Positions 31,567 to 43,119 of a DNA stretch of 64,000 bases are shown piece after piece. The position numbers and the translations under genes were made by a program. The DNA lies in NCBI GenBank assembly GCA_030323305.1, contig CP106741.1, positions 3,588,001 to 3,652,000 of the forward strand. The letters run 5' to 3'. Each line of letters starts with the position of its first letter. Position 1 is the first letter of the stretch. The notes beneath the pieces are model-generated. The model saw only the letters and a program-made list of their open reading frames with translations. It did no database searches and had not been told where the DNA came from. The DNA is from Paenibacillus sp. CC-CFT747. GTDB lineage: Bacteria; Bacillota; Bacilli; Paenibacillales; NBRC-103111.

Positions 31567-32886
31567 TTGGATTTGTTTTCTTACCAGGCCGAGAACACAC
31601 CGGGAGCCAAGCTCCTTGCCGACCGGATGCGTCCGTTAACCTTGGATGAGTATATTGGACAAGAACACATCGTAGGGCCGGGCAAGCTTCTAAGACGGGC
31701 CATCGAGGCCGATCAGATCTCGTCCATCCTGCTGTACGGCCCTCCGGGGACCGGCAAGACGACGCTCGCCCATATCATCTCCCACCGGACCCAAGGGGAG
31801 TTTGTGAAGCTGAACGCCGTGGACGCCTCCGTCAAGGATGTGCGGGAAGTCATCGAGCAGGCAAAGCAGACCAAAGCCCTCTATAACCGCAAAACGATTC
31901 TTTTCCTCGACGAGGTTCACCGATTCAACACGGCCCGCCAGGATGCTCTTCTTCCCGCCGTCGAGCAGGGAATCATCATTTTCATCGGGGCCACCACGGA
32001 GAACCCGTATCACCACGTCAACGGCGCCCTCCTCTCACGGTCGACGCTCTTCGAGCTGCACGCGCTGACGCACGAGCACTCGCTGACCGCCATGCGCCGG
32101 GCGCTGGCCGACGGCGAGCGCGGCCTGGGCTTCCTTCCGCTGGAGGCGGACGAGGAAGCCCTCGAGCACATCGCGCGCATGGCGAACGGCGATATCCGCC
32201 GGGCGCTCAATGCGCTTGAGCTCGCCGCGCTCACCACGCCGCCGGCGCCGGACGGCACCATCCGCCTCACGCTCGAGGTCGCGGAGGAGTCGATTCGCCG
32301 TCCCACGATCAAAGCGGACGAGTCCACCCAGTACGATGTCCTCTCCGCTTTTCACAAGAGCATCCGCGGCTCCAGCGACGCCGCGCTCTTCTGGTTCCTC
32401 TATGCCGTCGAGAAGCTCGGCATGGACCCGATGACCTTCCTGAGACGGCTCATCGTGGCAAGCAGCGAGGACATCGGCCTCGCCAACCCGCAGGCGATGG
32501 TCCAATCCGTCACGGCGATGGACGCCTACCACAAGATCGGCTGGCCCGAATCCAAATATGTGATCGCCCAAGCCATCTTGTTTGCGGTGGAGAGCCCTAA
32601 GTCGAATTCCATTCCGGTAACCCTCTCCAAAATCACGGCGGCGTTCGACCGGCTGAAATCCGCCGAAGTGCCGCATCACCTTAGAGACGCGCATTACAGC
32701 GGGGCCGCGAAGCTCGGTCATGTCGGCTACCGGTACCCGCATGATTACCCCGGGCACTATGTGGACCAGCCATATCTTCCGGACAGTCTCGGGAAGGAAG
32801 TCTTCTTCGAGGCGAGCGAGCAGGGAATGGAAGAGAAGATGAAGGTGAACCAGCAGCGGCGGCGCAACCGGCCTGCTTCGTCCTAA
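31567..32886 (+). CDS. rarA: RarA (MgsA), replication-associated recombination ATPase
   Basis: AAA+ clamp-loader-like protein acting at stalled forks. TTG 31567 is chosen (AAAGGA 11 bases upstream), giving MDLFSYQAENTPGAKLLADRMRPLTLDEYIGQEHIVG and 439 residues; a GTG at 31558 is too close to that site. Walker A GPPGTGKTTLAH, Walker B LFLDEVHRFN, sensor FIGATTENPYHHVNGALLSR and the C-terminal tetramerisation region (LGHVGYRYPHDYPGHYVDQPYLP) are intact. Confidence 0.94.
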   Translation: MDLFSYQAENTPGAKLLADRMRPLTLDEYIGQEHIVGPGKLLRRAIEADQISSILLYGPPGTGKTTLAHIISHRTQGEFVKLNAVDASVKDVREVIEQAKQTKALYNRKTILFLDEVHRFNTARQDALLPAVEQGIIIFIGATTENPYHHVNGALLSRSTLFELHALTHEHSLTAMRRALADGERGLGFLPLEADEEALEHIARMANGDIRRALNALELAALTTPPAPDGTIRLTLEVAEESIRRPTIKADESTQYDVLSAFHKSIRGSSDAALFWFLYAVEKLGMDPMTFLRRLIVASSEDIGLANPQAMVQSVTAMDAYHKIGWPESKYVIAQAILFAVESPKSNSIPVTLSKITAAFDRLKSAEVPHHLRDAHYSGAAKLGHVGYRYPHDYPGHYVDQPYLPDSLGKEVFFEASEQGMEEKMKVNQQRRRNRPASS

Positions 32887-32976
32887 TGCTATCTGCCTGA
32901 CCTAAGATTAGTCCCAAAGGCCAGCAGCTTGGTGTCGTCAAGCCCGTTAGGCAATCTACCGTTCGTTACCAAGTAT

Positions 32977-33288
32977 TCAGCGCTGGCCTTGCATCGGTCC
33001 GGTCCACCTTTGACCGGACATACCGGGTTGGCTGTGGACCCGAACCGCAGCCGGCTGTCTGGCCTTCACCAGCCGGAAGAGCCGCAGGAAGCCCAGAATC
33101 ACGGATGCGAACAGGCTGAGCAGGATGGTGCTCATGAGCGGAAAATAGAAATAAACGTGATTCTTTACGAAAACCAGATCTCCCGGCAGCTTCCCCATAT
33201 GAAAAAAACAGCCGCTTATATACCAGTACAGCCCGGCTGCCAACAGGGAAGTTCCTCCATAAAGCAACCCTTTGACGAATGGATGCAT
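32977..33288 (-). CDS. DUF2905 small membrane protein
   Basis: 103 residues from ATG 33288 behind AAGGAGG on the minus strand. Two membrane helices flank the DUF2905 core GKLPGDLVFVKNHVYFYFPLMSTILLSLFAS. Family members are usually about 70 residues; here a 30-residue polar tail follows, which may be genuine or the result of a shifted frame near the end. Function unknown. Confidence 0.75.
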   Translation of the reverse strand: MHPFVKGLLYGGTSLLAAGLYWYISGCFFHMGKLPGDLVFVKNHVYFYFPLMSTILLSLFASVILGFLRLFRLVKARQPAAVRVHSQPGMSGQRWTGPMQGQR

Positions 33289-33422
33289 GGATCATTCCTC
33301 CTTGAGTGGAAAGTTCGGACGCCTTTACAAGTACCATTACCTTAACCCCTCTTGAAGAAATTGAACCGAGCCCCTTTACAAAACGAAGGTTTTATGCTTA
33401 CCTAATAAGGCCTTGCAAAGCA

Positions 33423-33459
33423 AAAAAGCCGGAAGCAGATGGCCTGCTTCCGGCTTTTT
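33423..33459. terminator. Terminator of mnmA
   Basis: Perfect 16-bp stem AAAAAGCCGGAAGCAG / CTGCTTCCGGCTTTTT with a 5-base loop, 30 bp after the mnmA stop. The A and T runs allow termination from both sides. Confidence 0.9.
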
Positions 33460-33488
33460 GCCGGATTTGCTGATATTCTTTCACTTGC

Positions 33489-34871
<1,383 letters not shown>

Positions 34872-34893
34872 TATTCTTTTAATCCTAGTAGAC

Positions 34894-34899
34894 TATAAT
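34894..34899 (+). promoter_or_regulatory. -10 element of cymR
   Basis: TATAAT, 18 bases before the GTG start; the -35 region is AT-rich without a clear match. Confidence 0.45.
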
Positions 34900-34916
34900 G
34901 CAAAGAAGGTGCCGCT

Positions 34917-35336
34917 GTGAAAATTTCAACCAAGGGACGCTACGGTTTAACGATCATGATGGAGCTTGCCGTCAAGTACGGGGAAGGGCCCACCTCCCTG
35001 AAAAGCATCGCCGAAAAGCACCAGCTCTCGGAGCACTACCTGGAGCAGCTGATAGCTCCGCTGCGCAACGCCGGACTCGTGAAGAGCATACGGGGAGCAT
35101 ACGGCGGGTACATCCTCTCCAAGCCGGCCGAAGAGATCACCTCGGGGGACATCATCCGGGTGCTGGAAGGACCGATCAGCCCGGTCGATTTCACCGATGA
35201 GGACGATCCGGCGAAACGGGACCTGTGGGTCCGTATCCGCGACAGCATTGCCGGCGTGCTGGATTCGACGACGCTGCAATCGCTGATCACGTTCAAGGAC
35301 GAGGGCCAAACCGATAATTATATGTTTTACATTTAG
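34917..35336 (+). CDS. cymR: CymR, Rrf2-family cysteine metabolism repressor
   Basis: 139 residues from GTG 34917 behind AAGAAGG. The winged helix (MKISTKGRYGLTIMMELAVKYGEGPTSLKSIAEKHQLSEHYLEQLIAPLRNAGLVKSIRGAYGGY) and the C-terminal half (LWVRIRDSIAGVLDSTTLQSL ... YMFYI) follow B. subtilis CymR closely. There are no cysteine ligands for an Fe-S cluster, so it is CymR rather than IscR. In B. subtilis CymR acts with CysK to repress sulfur uptake and cysteine genes. iscS begins 8 bases after the stop. Confidence 0.93.
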   Translation: MKISTKGRYGLTIMMELAVKYGEGPTSLKSIAEKHQLSEHYLEQLIAPLRNAGLVKSIRGAYGGYILSKPAEEITSGDIIRVLEGPISPVDFTDEDDPAKRDLWVRIRDSIAGVLDSTTLQSLITFKDEGQTDNYMFYI

Positions 35337-35344
35337 GGGTTTTC

Positions 35345-36487
35345 ATGAATCCCATTTACCTGGATTATGCCGCTGCCACCCTCTTCATCCGGCCGTGCTG
35401 GAACAGATGATGCCTTATTTGACGCATGGGTTCGGAAATCCTTCAAGCCTTCATGCCTTCGGGCGGTCCGCTCAAAATGCCGTTAGGGAGGCGAGGGATA
35501 CCATCGGAGCCCGACTCGGCTTCCCCGGGAGACAGCTTGTCTTCACAAGCGGAGGAACAGAGAGTGACAACCTTGCTTTATTCGGGACGGCTTCCCTTGC
35601 CGGCTCCCGGGTCACATCATCACTTCCCAAATCGAACACCATGCCGTTCTCCACAGCTGCCGCCGGTTAGAGCAGCTAGGCTACCGTGTAACTTACCTTC
35701 CTGTAAGCTCCACCGGACGAATCTCCATCGAAGACGTCCGGGCGGCCATCCGCCCCGATACCATCCTGATCTCTATCATGTACGGCAATAACGAGGTAGG
35801 CACCCTTCAGCCCATCCGGGAAATCGGCAACCTTGCGCGGGAGCACGGCATTCCTTTTCATGTGGATGCGGTTCAGGCTTTAGGCGTGGAGGAGTTGGAT
35901 TTAAATAAGCTTCCCGTTGATTTAATGAGCTTCTCCGCTCACAAAATTCAAGGACCCAAAGGGATAGGAGCGCTCTATGCAGCGGGCCAAACCAAGCTGT
36001 CCCCCAGCTGTTCGGCGGCACCCAGGAACGTTCCCGCCGGGCCGGAACCGAGAATGTAGCAGGGATTGTCGGATTTGCGGAAGCGGTAAGGCTTGCCTAT
36101 GAAGATCTTCCGGCGAAGAGAGACAAGCTCAACACCTTAAGAACCGTTATGATTCGGGAACTTGAGCAAACTTTAACCAAGGAAGGCTTCGTCATTAACG
36201 GGGATCCGGACTACCGGCTGCCCCATATTCTCAACGTCAGCTTTCCCGGGGTTTCCTCTGAAACCATGCTGATGAATCTCGACCTGGCCGGCATTGCCGC
36301 GGCAAGCGGTTCCGCCTGCACCTCCGGTTCCTTGGAGCTGTCCCACGTATTGAAAGCGATGAACCTTCCGGAGGAGGTTATGCGCTCGGCCGTACGGTTC
36401 AGCTTCGGGCCTGGAACGACGGAAGAAGAAGTTCATCGGGCGGCGCAAGAAACTGCAACCATTGTGCGCCGAATCCGTAATACATAA
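35345..36487 (+). CDS. iscS: Cysteine desulfurase, NifS/IscS type (three lost bases)
   Basis: PLP enzyme that removes sulfur from cysteine for tRNA thiolation and Fe-S clusters. Start ATG 35345 ([10 protein letters not shown]). Restoring bases at 35379-35381, 35609-35611 and 36001-36005 gives 381 residues: [38 protein letters not shown], the PLP lysine in [17 protein letters not shown], and the active cysteine in [19 protein letters not shown]. It corresponds to B. subtilis yrvO and should serve MnmA. The three breaks fall in runs of C or G. Confidence 0.93.
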
Positions 36488-36589
36488 CCTGGCGGGAGTC
36501 CGCCTGCTTTTCCCCTCTCGGAATAGCCGTCCCGGTTTTGGCCAACAATGATAGAAACGGCCGATCGGGAACCGGTCAGGAGGGACGGA

Positions 36590-37105
36590 ATGCGCAAAGC
36601 TAAGGAAATAATAGGACTTCCGGTCATCGATCTTCGTTCGGGTAAGCAGCTGGGAACGGTCAAGGACCTCGTGATGAATGGGGACTGGGAGGCGGTTTCT
36701 CTCTTGCTCGAAACCAAAACCTGGTTCACTGCTCCCCGCTGCATCCGCTGGGAGGATGCCTATTCAATCGGCGAGGATGCCGTTACGGTCGATGGCGGAC
36801 AGGCTGTCACAGAATGTTCGGATTCGGACGAAGCCATATTTTTGCTGGAAGGACGGCGAAAATTATCGGGTTTGCCTGTGCTCACCGTCAATGGAGTTCA
36901 ATTAGGCTTAACGGAGGATGTTTATTTCCCGGAAGAATTGGATAAAAGAATAATAGGTTTTGAATTGACCGACGGGTTTCTGTCCGACATAACCGAGGGA
37001 CGCAAATGGCTTCCCTTACCCGGAAAGGCAGTGATGGGCGAAGATTGCATCCTTGTCCCGGTTCAATGCCAACTGGAAGTTAAACCACTCACTAAACAGG
37101 AATAG
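36590..37105 (+). CDS. PRC-barrel domain protein (YrrD-like)
   Basis: 171 residues from ATG 36590 behind AGGAGGG. Two PRC-barrel repeats are visible: KEIIGLPVIDLRSGKQLGTVKDLVMNGDWEAVSLLLE and KLSGLPVLTVNGVQLGLTEDVYFPEELDKRIIGFELTDGFLSD. PRC barrels occur in RimM and photosynthetic proteins; the soluble YrrD family of Firmicutes next to iscS/mnmA has no known function. Confidence 0.8.
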   Translation: MRKAKEIIGLPVIDLRSGKQLGTVKDLVMNGDWEAVSLLLETKTWFTAPRCIRWEDAYSIGEDAVTVDGGQAVTECSDSDEAIFLLEGRRKLSGLPVLTVNGVQLGLTEDVYFPEELDKRIIGFELTDGFLSDITEGRKWLPLPGKAVMGEDCILVPVQCQLEVKPLTKQE

Positions 37106-37116
37106 GGTGATCATTG

Positions 37117-37314
37117 ATGATGCGCTGTCCAAACTGCAATTCCAAGGACATTGGGAAAATTGGTTCCCACCAGTTTTATTGCTGGGGCTGCTTTATCGAA
37201 TTGACCGTGAACGGAGAGAAAATGTCCGTCTTTCAGGTCGAAGAGGACGGGACGTTGAGCTCGCTGGACGATCTCTTCTTTGAAGAATCGGTTCCTCAGC
37301 TTCATGTCAACTAA
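37117..37314 (+). CDS. Small zinc-ribbon protein
   Basis: About 65 residues beginning MMRCPNCNSKDIGKIGSHQFYCWGCFIEL. CPxC and CxxC pairs 16 residues apart form a zinc ribbon. The C-terminal half is acidic (SVFQVEEDGTLSSLDDLFFEES). Starts at TTG 37114, ATG 37117 or ATG 37120 are close together behind AGGGTG. It probably shares a transcript with the PRC-barrel gene. Function unknown. Confidence 0.75.
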   Translation: MMRCPNCNSKDIGKIGSHQFYCWGCFIELTVNGEKMSVFQVEEDGTLSSLDDLFFEESVPQLHVN

Positions 37315-37326
37315 CGCTGGGAATTC

Positions 37327-37387
37327 AATCCGGGTTTGATCCAAGCCGCCGGCAGGGCGGTTTGGATCAAACCCGGATTTTTTGTAG
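37327..37387 (+). terminator. Very long terminator hairpin
   Basis: A 24-bp stem with a single G-U pair (37327-37350 with 37356-37379) and loop GGCAG, followed by seven T. It ends the cymR-iscS-PRC-zinc ribbon group. Confidence 0.93.
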
Positions 37388-37504
37388 GGCCGTTTCCGGA
37401 AAGGGACAAACATTTTCATAGAAGGGCACGCTTAAATTGGCTTCTCTTCACATATACTAGCTTAACCGTAAGACAGGGACAAGACGGCTAGCGAGGTGGG
37501 AGAA

Positions 37505-38574
37505 GTGGATAGGTTTACGAGGAACCGGTGGTTCCGGGCATTGGTCTATACGCTGCTGAGTCTGGCCGTCCTCTACATGTTCGCCCAGCTCCGGCCGCTG
37601 GTTTCCGGCGTCTATCTGTTTCTGAAGGCGGTCCTGATGCCGTTTGCCGTGGCTTTGATGATTTCGTACGTGCTGAACCCGGTGGTCAACCTGCTGCATC
37701 ACCGCAAGGTACCGAGAACCGTGGCCGTTCTCTTGATTTATGCCGTCTTCATTACCTCCATGACGGTTATTCTGATGAATCTTATTCCTATGTTCATCCG
37801 CCAGCTGATGGAGTTGAATGAACACATGCCGCAGCTGAATGTGAGAGCTCAAAGCATCATGAACGATTTCAACGAGAACCGTTATCTTCCCGACAGTGTC
37901 CGAGCGGGGATCAACCGGGCGCTTACGAAGATGGAAACCGGAGTGTCCACCATGATCACGGATTATATCAACGGGATCGGCAATACGATCAACATGCTCT
38001 TCGTGGCGTTCATTATCCCGTTCCTGGCCTTCTATTTTATGAAGGATTTCCAGGTCATCGAGCGGGGGATTCTGGCCAGTGTCCCCAAGAAACACCGCAA
38101 GCAGACCGTGAAGCTGTTTCTCGACATCGACCGGGCGCTCGGCAATTACATCCGCGGCCAGCTGCTCGTCTGCGTGATCGTCGGGCTGCTCGCCTACATT
38201 GGTTACTGGATCATCGGCATGCCGTACCCCTGCTGCTGGCGAGCGTGGTGGCCCTCATGAACATCATCCCGTATCTCGGCCCCTTCTTCGGGGCGGCTCC
38301 GGCGATTTTGATGGCGGCGGCGGTTTCCTGGAAGATGGTCGTCTACGTCATCATCGTCAATACGGCGGTGCAGATTCTAGAAGGAAACGTGATTTCCCCG
38401 CAGGTAGTGGGCCGGACGCTGCACATGCACCCGCTCACGATCATTTTTGCCCTTCTGGTCGGGGGAGAATTTGCGGGCGTGGTCGGGCTGATACTAGCGG
38501 TCCCTTTCTTCGCGGTGCTGAAAGTGCTTGTCCAGCATTTTTACGGGTACTACATCCACCGGCGAACGACCTGA
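37505..38574 (+). CDS. AI-2E family permease, YrrI-like (one lost base)
   Basis: Start GTG 37505 behind GGTGGGAG (GTG 37496 is an alternative). Helices at residues 15-60, then a soluble region, then LFVAFIIPFLAFYFMKDF and further helices. A base lost in the C run 38227-38230 splits it; restored, MPYPLLLASVVALMNIIPYLGPFFGAAPAILMAAAVSWK appears, and the C-terminal QILEGNVISPQVVGRTLHMHPLTIIFALLVGGEFAGVVGLILAVPFFAVLKV is the AI-2E/TqsA signature. About 356 residues. Such proteins export diverse solutes; some members are Na+/H+ antiporters. Confidence 0.87.
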
Positions 38575-38599
38575 AAAGTTGACATGAAGGAAGAGAATC

Positions 38600-38870
38600 C
38601 CTTATAATTTGCGTAACAAAGCGCAGATGGAACAAGAAGGCTTTAGCCCGTCGACCAGAGAGAAGGTTCACGGTGTCCATGCGGATGCCGCTGCTGAAAG
38701 AACCTTTCATGACGAAGGAAAGCCCCGCCGGTTCCGGAGCGTGGATGAACTCCACCGGTTGGACCCGTTATCGTCCGGACAAGGCGATTGCTCATCGGAA
38801 ACGGGTTGGGCAATAACCAGGGTGGTACCGCGAATGATTCGTCCCTGTTTTCAGGGGCGTTTTTTTGTTT
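38600..38870 (+). promoter_or_regulatory. T-box leader of alaS
   Basis: The T-box AGGGTGGTACCGCG is at 38819-38832. The terminator CGTCCCTG-TTTT-CAGGGGCG (38840-38859) is followed by eight T. Stem I appears as AGAAGGTTC (from 38661) pairing with GAACCTTTC (to about 38709), and GCT alanine triplets at 38690-38695 lie in the internal loop, a fitting specifier. Confidence 0.9.
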
Positions 38871-38913
38871 TTTGGGGTTCGGAACGATTATTAGGCAAAT
38901 GGAGGCATTCAAG

Positions 38914-41536
38914 ATGAAAGCAAGTGAAATACGCCGGAAATGGCTGGAGTTTTTTGCGGAGAAGGGGCATAAGATCGAACCGAGCGCACCGCTCGTGCCG
39001 CATAACGATCCTTCTCTCCTGTGGATTAATGCGGGGATGGCCCCGCTGAAGCCCTACTTCGACGGAAGGGTGAAGCCGGAGAATCCACGCATCGCGAACG
39101 CCCAGAAGTGCATCCGCACGAACGATATCGAGAATGTGGGCAAAACGCGCCGCCACCATACGTTCTTCGAAATGCTCGGGAATTTCTCCATCGGGGATTA
39201 CTTTAAAGAAGAAGTCATTACCTGGGCGTGGGAGTTCCTCACCGACCCCAAGTGGATCGGCTTCGACCCGGAGCGTCTGTCGGTAACCGTATACCCCGAA
39301 GACACGGAGGCTTATGATTTCTGGAACAAGAAGATCGGTCTTCCGGAGAACCGCATCTACAAGCTGGAAGAGAACTTCTGGGACATCGGCGAAGGCCCGT
39401 GCGGCCCGTGCACCGAAATTTTTTATGACCGCGGCGAGGCCTATGGCGATCTGAACGACCCGGAATGCTGGCCGGGAGGGGAGAATGAGCGCTTCCTCGA
39501 AGTTTGGAACCTGGTGTTCTCCCAATTCAACCATAACAAGGACGGCAGCTACACGCCGCTTCCCAACAAGAACATCGATACCGGAGCCGGTCTGGAGCGG
39601 TTTGCTTCCATTCTGCAGAATGTGGATTCGAACTTCGACACGGACTTGTTCACTCCCATCATAGAAGCGACCTGCCGGGAAGCCGGTGTGAAGTATAAGG
39701 AATCCATTGAGACCGATATTGCGTTAAAAGTAATAGCGGATCATATCCGCACGGTCGTCTTCGCCGTTGGCGACGGGGTTCTTCCTTCGAATGAAGGAAG
39801 AGGGTATGTCATTCGCCGCCTCCTCCGCCGGGCGGTCCGCTACGGCAAAGTGCTCGGCATGGACAGGCCCTTCCTGTTCAAGCTAACGCCCGTTGTAGGC
39901 GAGATCATGGGGGCTACTATCCGGAGGTGGTGGAGAAGCGCGAGTTTATCGAGAAGGTTATCCGCACCGAAGAAGAGCGGTTCCACGAGACGTTGTCTGA
40001 TGGATTGGCCATTCTGGCCGACCTGACGGCGAAGGCCCGCGAGGAAGGAGTCGACCGGATTTCCGGACCCGATGCCTTCAAGCTGTATGACACGTACGGC
40101 TTTCCCTTCGATCTGACCGAGGATTACGCCGCGGAGCAGGGATTGACGGTAGACCGGGAAGGCTTCGACCGCGCCATGGGAGAGCAGCGGGAGAGAGCGC
40201 GTGCCGCCCGCCAGGACACGGAAAGCATGAAGGTGCAGGGCGGTCCGCTGGCGGACTTAACGGTTAAAAGCGAGTTTGTTGGTTATAATGATTTGGTAAC
40301 TAATGCTAAAGTTCTCGCCATTGTGCTCGATAACGAGATGGTGGATTTGGCCGGGGAAGGGCAAACGTGCCGCATTATTCTCGACCGCACCCCGTTCTAT
40401 GCGGAAAGCGGCGGCCAGATCAGCGATCACGGAACGATTACGGCTTCGGGTGTAGAGGCCGTTGTGGAAGATGTCTCCAAGGCCCCGCATGGACAACACG
40501 TCATGACGGTTCGGATCGTGAAGGGAACGCTGCGCAAAGGCGAAACGGTGGAGGCTATGGTTGACCGCTCCTTGCGGGAAGACATTATCAAGAACCATAC
40601 CGCTACCCACCTGCTCCACAAGGCACTCAAAGAAGTGCTGGGCGAGCACGTCAACCAGGCGGGATCATTGGTCACCGCTTCCCGGCTCCGGTTCGATTTC
40701 TCACACTTCGGAAGCATCAGTGCCGAAGAGCTGCAGGACATCGAGCTGCGGGTCAACCGCCAGATCTGGGCGGGAACGGCGCTTGACATCCGCCTGATGC
40801 CCATTGCCGAAGCCAAAGCGATGGGGGCCATGGCTTTGTTCGGAGAGAAGTATGGAGACATCGTCCGGGTTGTCCGGGTTGGCGACTACAGCATAGAGCT
40901 GTGCGGGGGCTGCCACGTAGCAAGCACTTCGCAAATCGGACTTTTCAAGCTGGTGAGCGAGAGCGGAATAGGCTCCGGCATCCGCCGGATCGAAGCCGTT
41001 ACCGGGCGCCATGCCTACGAATATATGGACGGGCAGTTCGACCTGCTCAAGCAGGCCGCCGGTCTCCTCAAAACCAATACGGCTGAAGTGCCCAAGCGGG
41101 TGGACGGGCTGCTTCAGCAGCTGAAGGACCTCGGCCGTGAGAATGAGTCGCTGAAGAGCAAGCTGAGCCGGGTAGAGGCCGGAAGCCTGATCGATCAGGT
41201 GAAGGAGATCGGAGCAGTTCGCGTGCTGGCTGCCCAGGTAGGCTCGGCCGACATGGATTCCCTGCGGACGACCGTGGATGAGCTGAAGGGCCAGATCGGC
41301 TCCGGCGTCATTGTTCTTGGCTCTACGGCGGATGACAAGGTCAATCTTGTCGCGGCGGTTACCCCGGATCTCGTGAGCCAAGGCTTCCATGCCGGCAAAA
41401 TTGTCAAGGAAGCGGCGGCGGCCTGCGGGGAGGCGGCGGCGGCCGTCCGGATATGGCGCAAGCCGGAGGCAAGGACACCTCCAAGCTGGGAGACGCCCTA
41501 CGTAAGGCGGAGGAATGGATAGCCGCCCAGCGGTAA
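38914..41536 (+). CDS. alaS: AlaS, alanyl-tRNA synthetase (two lost bases)
   Basis: ATG 38914 behind GGAGG. Class II core [51 protein letters not shown] and [37 protein letters not shown]; editing domain [11 protein letters not shown] and [10 protein letters not shown]-terminal coiled region and DHHA1-like C-Ala ending [31 protein letters not shown] after correction. Bases are lost at the G runs 39909-39913 and 41428-41431. Rejoined length is 874 residues, as usual. Controlled by the T-box above. Confidence 0.95.
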
Positions 41537-41540
41537 TCCT

Positions 41541-41574
41541 TTCCTTTCCAAAGGCGAAAGAGGAAGGAATTTTT
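41541..41574 (+). terminator. Possible terminator after alaS
   Basis: TTCCTTTCC pairs with GGAAGGAA (one bulge), loop of 12 bases, followed by TTTTT. Confidence 0.45.
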
Positions 41575-41670
41575 GGGGAATGACAGGAATTCGCCGAGTC
41601 GTGAAGAATATATCACACTATAGGCCGCAGCTTTTTCTAGATCAATCCAGTTATTCGGGAGGTGCCGGTT

Positions 41671-41931
41671 ATGAGTTCCATGGATAAGACAATGAAATTT
41701 GACGTCAAAGCGGACGGTTTGGAGAACTCGCCCAAGGAAGTGATCCTTTCCGTTTACGATTCCCTTCAGGAGAAGGGCTACAATCCGATCAACCAAATTG
41801 TCGGGTATCTTCTGTCCGGCGATCCGGCCTATATCCCCAGACACAACAACGCAAGAAGCATCATCCGCAAAAGAGAACGGGATGAGCTGATCGAAGAGCT
41901 TGTCCGTTCTTATCTTCAACATAACAAGTAA
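41671..41931 (+). CDS. ireB: IreB family regulatory phosphoprotein (UPF0297)
   Basis: 86 residues from ATG 41671 behind [20 protein letters not shown] followed by [60 protein letters not shown] is nearly invariant in this family. In Enterococcus, IreB is a substrate of the PASTA kinase IreK and affects cephalosporin resistance. Genome order alaS-ireB-ruvX is conserved across Bacilli. Confidence 0.93.
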   Translation: MSSMDKTMKFDVKADGLENSPKEVILSVYDSLQEKGYNPINQIVGYLLSGDPAYIPRHNNARSIIRKRERDELIEELVRSYLQHNK

Positions 41932-41949
41932 GCAGCCGGGAGTTGGGCC

Positions 41950-42369
41950 ATGAGAATCATGGGGTTGGATTACGGGGACAAGACGATTGGCGTTGCCGTA
42001 AGCGACGAGATGCTTTGGACGGCCCAAGGGCTGGAAGTCATCCGCAGACAGAAGAACGAAGAACAGGACATGAACCGCCTGAAGCAAATTGTTAAAGAAT
42101 ACGAGGTGACGGAAGTCGTCGTCGGTCTCCCGAAGAATATGAACGGTTCGATAGGCCCCCGCGGAGAGATTTGTATGGAATTCGCGGAAAGGCTAAGGGA
42201 AATACTATCTTTGCCGGTCCACCTTTGGGATGAAAGATTGACTACGGTCTCCGCAACGCGTACATTAATAGAAGCGGACGTCAGTCGAAAGAAACGAAAG
42301 CTGGTCATCGACAAAATGGCGGCGGCGCTTATTCTTCAAAATTTTCTCGATTCCAAGACGAAGAGGTGA
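41950..42369 (+). CDS. ruvX: RuvX/YqgF, Holliday junction resolvase-like nuclease
   Basis: 139 residues, intact. RNase H-like fold with [35 protein letters not shown], and [43 protein letters not shown]. YqgF proteins process the 5' end of 16S rRNA precursor and may cleave DNA junctions. It follows ireB by 18 bases. Confidence 0.93.
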   Translation: MRIMGLDYGDKTIGVAVSDEMLWTAQGLEVIRRQKNEEQDMNRLKQIVKEYEVTEVVVGLPKNMNGSIGPRGEICMEFAERLREILSLPVHLWDERLTTVSATRTLIEADVSRKKRKLVIDKMAAALILQNFLDSKTKR

Positions 42370-42377
42370 GGTTATCT

Positions 42378-42680
42378 ATGGCAAACGACGAGTTGAACAT
42401 GGAAGAGCCGGAAATCATTTATATTCCGGATGACGAGGGCAACGAAGAAGAATTCGAAGTGATCATGAAATTCGAAGTGGACGGCTCCGACAAGAAGTAC
42501 ATGATGGTCGTTCCGGTGGAAGCGGCCGAAGACGAAGAAACGGACGAAGTCTATGCTTTTCGTTATGAGGAAGACGGCGACGACCTCCAGCTCTTCACCA
42601 TCGATGATGAAGAGGAATGGAACATTGTGGAAGAAACCTTCAACACCTTGATGGCTGAATCCGAGGAAGAAGAGGGGTAA
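42378..42680 (+). CDS. DUF1292 protein, YrzB-like
   Basis: 100 residues from ATG 42378, strongly acidic (IPDDEGNEEEFEVIMKFEVDGSDKKYMMVVPVE, then EVYAFRYEEDGDDLQLFTIDDEEEWNIVEETFNTL), the DUF1292 pattern. It is always next to ireB and ruvX in Bacilli. No biochemical role is known. Confidence 0.9.
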   Translation: MANDELNMEEPEIIYIPDDEGNEEEFEVIMKFEVDGSDKKYMMVVPVEAAEDEETDEVYAFRYEEDGDDLQLFTIDDEEEWNIVEETFNTLMAESEEEEG

Positions 42681-42682
42681 GC

Positions 42683-42994
42683 ATGCCGGAATACCGGGTT
42701 AGTGACGTCAAACCGCTCGATCTGCTCAAGCACGCTTACGGCGAAGAAGTTGTTCTCGATACCGGTAAAGGAGATTCCAAGCCGTTCCGGATCCTGGCGG
42801 AATTCGCCCTTGGAGAGAGGAAGTATGCGGTGCTTCAGTCGGAGGCGATGAGGAAGCTCGACGAAATCGATGTGTTCCACATCGGGGAAGACGGCAGCGG
42901 CCGGCTTCTGCTCGAAACCGTCGAAGACGACGAAGAGTGGGAGAGCATGGCGGAGTTGTACGACGAAATGACCTTTTCCTTTGACGAGGATTAG
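42683..42994 (+). CDS. Second, diverged DUF1292-like acidic protein
   Basis: 103 residues, two bases after the previous stop. It keeps the shape of its neighbour (FRILAEFALGERKYAVLQSEA ... LLLETVEDDEEWESMAELYDEMTF) but sequence identity is low. The pairing of KYAVLQS with KYMMVVP and EDDEEWESMAE with DDEEEWNIVEE suggests an old duplication. Function unknown. Confidence 0.75.
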   Translation: MPEYRVSDVKPLDLLKHAYGEEVVLDTGKGDSKPFRILAEFALGERKYAVLQSEAMRKLDEIDVFHIGEDGSGRLLLETVEDDEEWESMAELYDEMTFSFDED

Positions 42995-43024
42995 CTTTTG
43001 AAAGCATGCCTATGGTAGGATGAG

Positions 43025-43051
43025 AAGAGCGGCGTAAAAGCTGCTCTTTTT
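43025..43051 (+). terminator. Terminator after the DUF1292 pair
   Basis: AAGAGCGGC pairs with GCTGCTCTT (one G-U), loop GTAAAA, followed by TTT. Confidence 0.7.
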
Positions 43052-43119
43052 GTCTATCCTTAGAAGGTAATCCCAATCCTAAACGTTGATCCCTCTGAAG
43101 GGGAAAGGAGTTTGCTTAC

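Noticed and set aside
38609..38917. 102-codon frame across the alaS leader
   Set aside because: It lies wholly inside the T-box leader.
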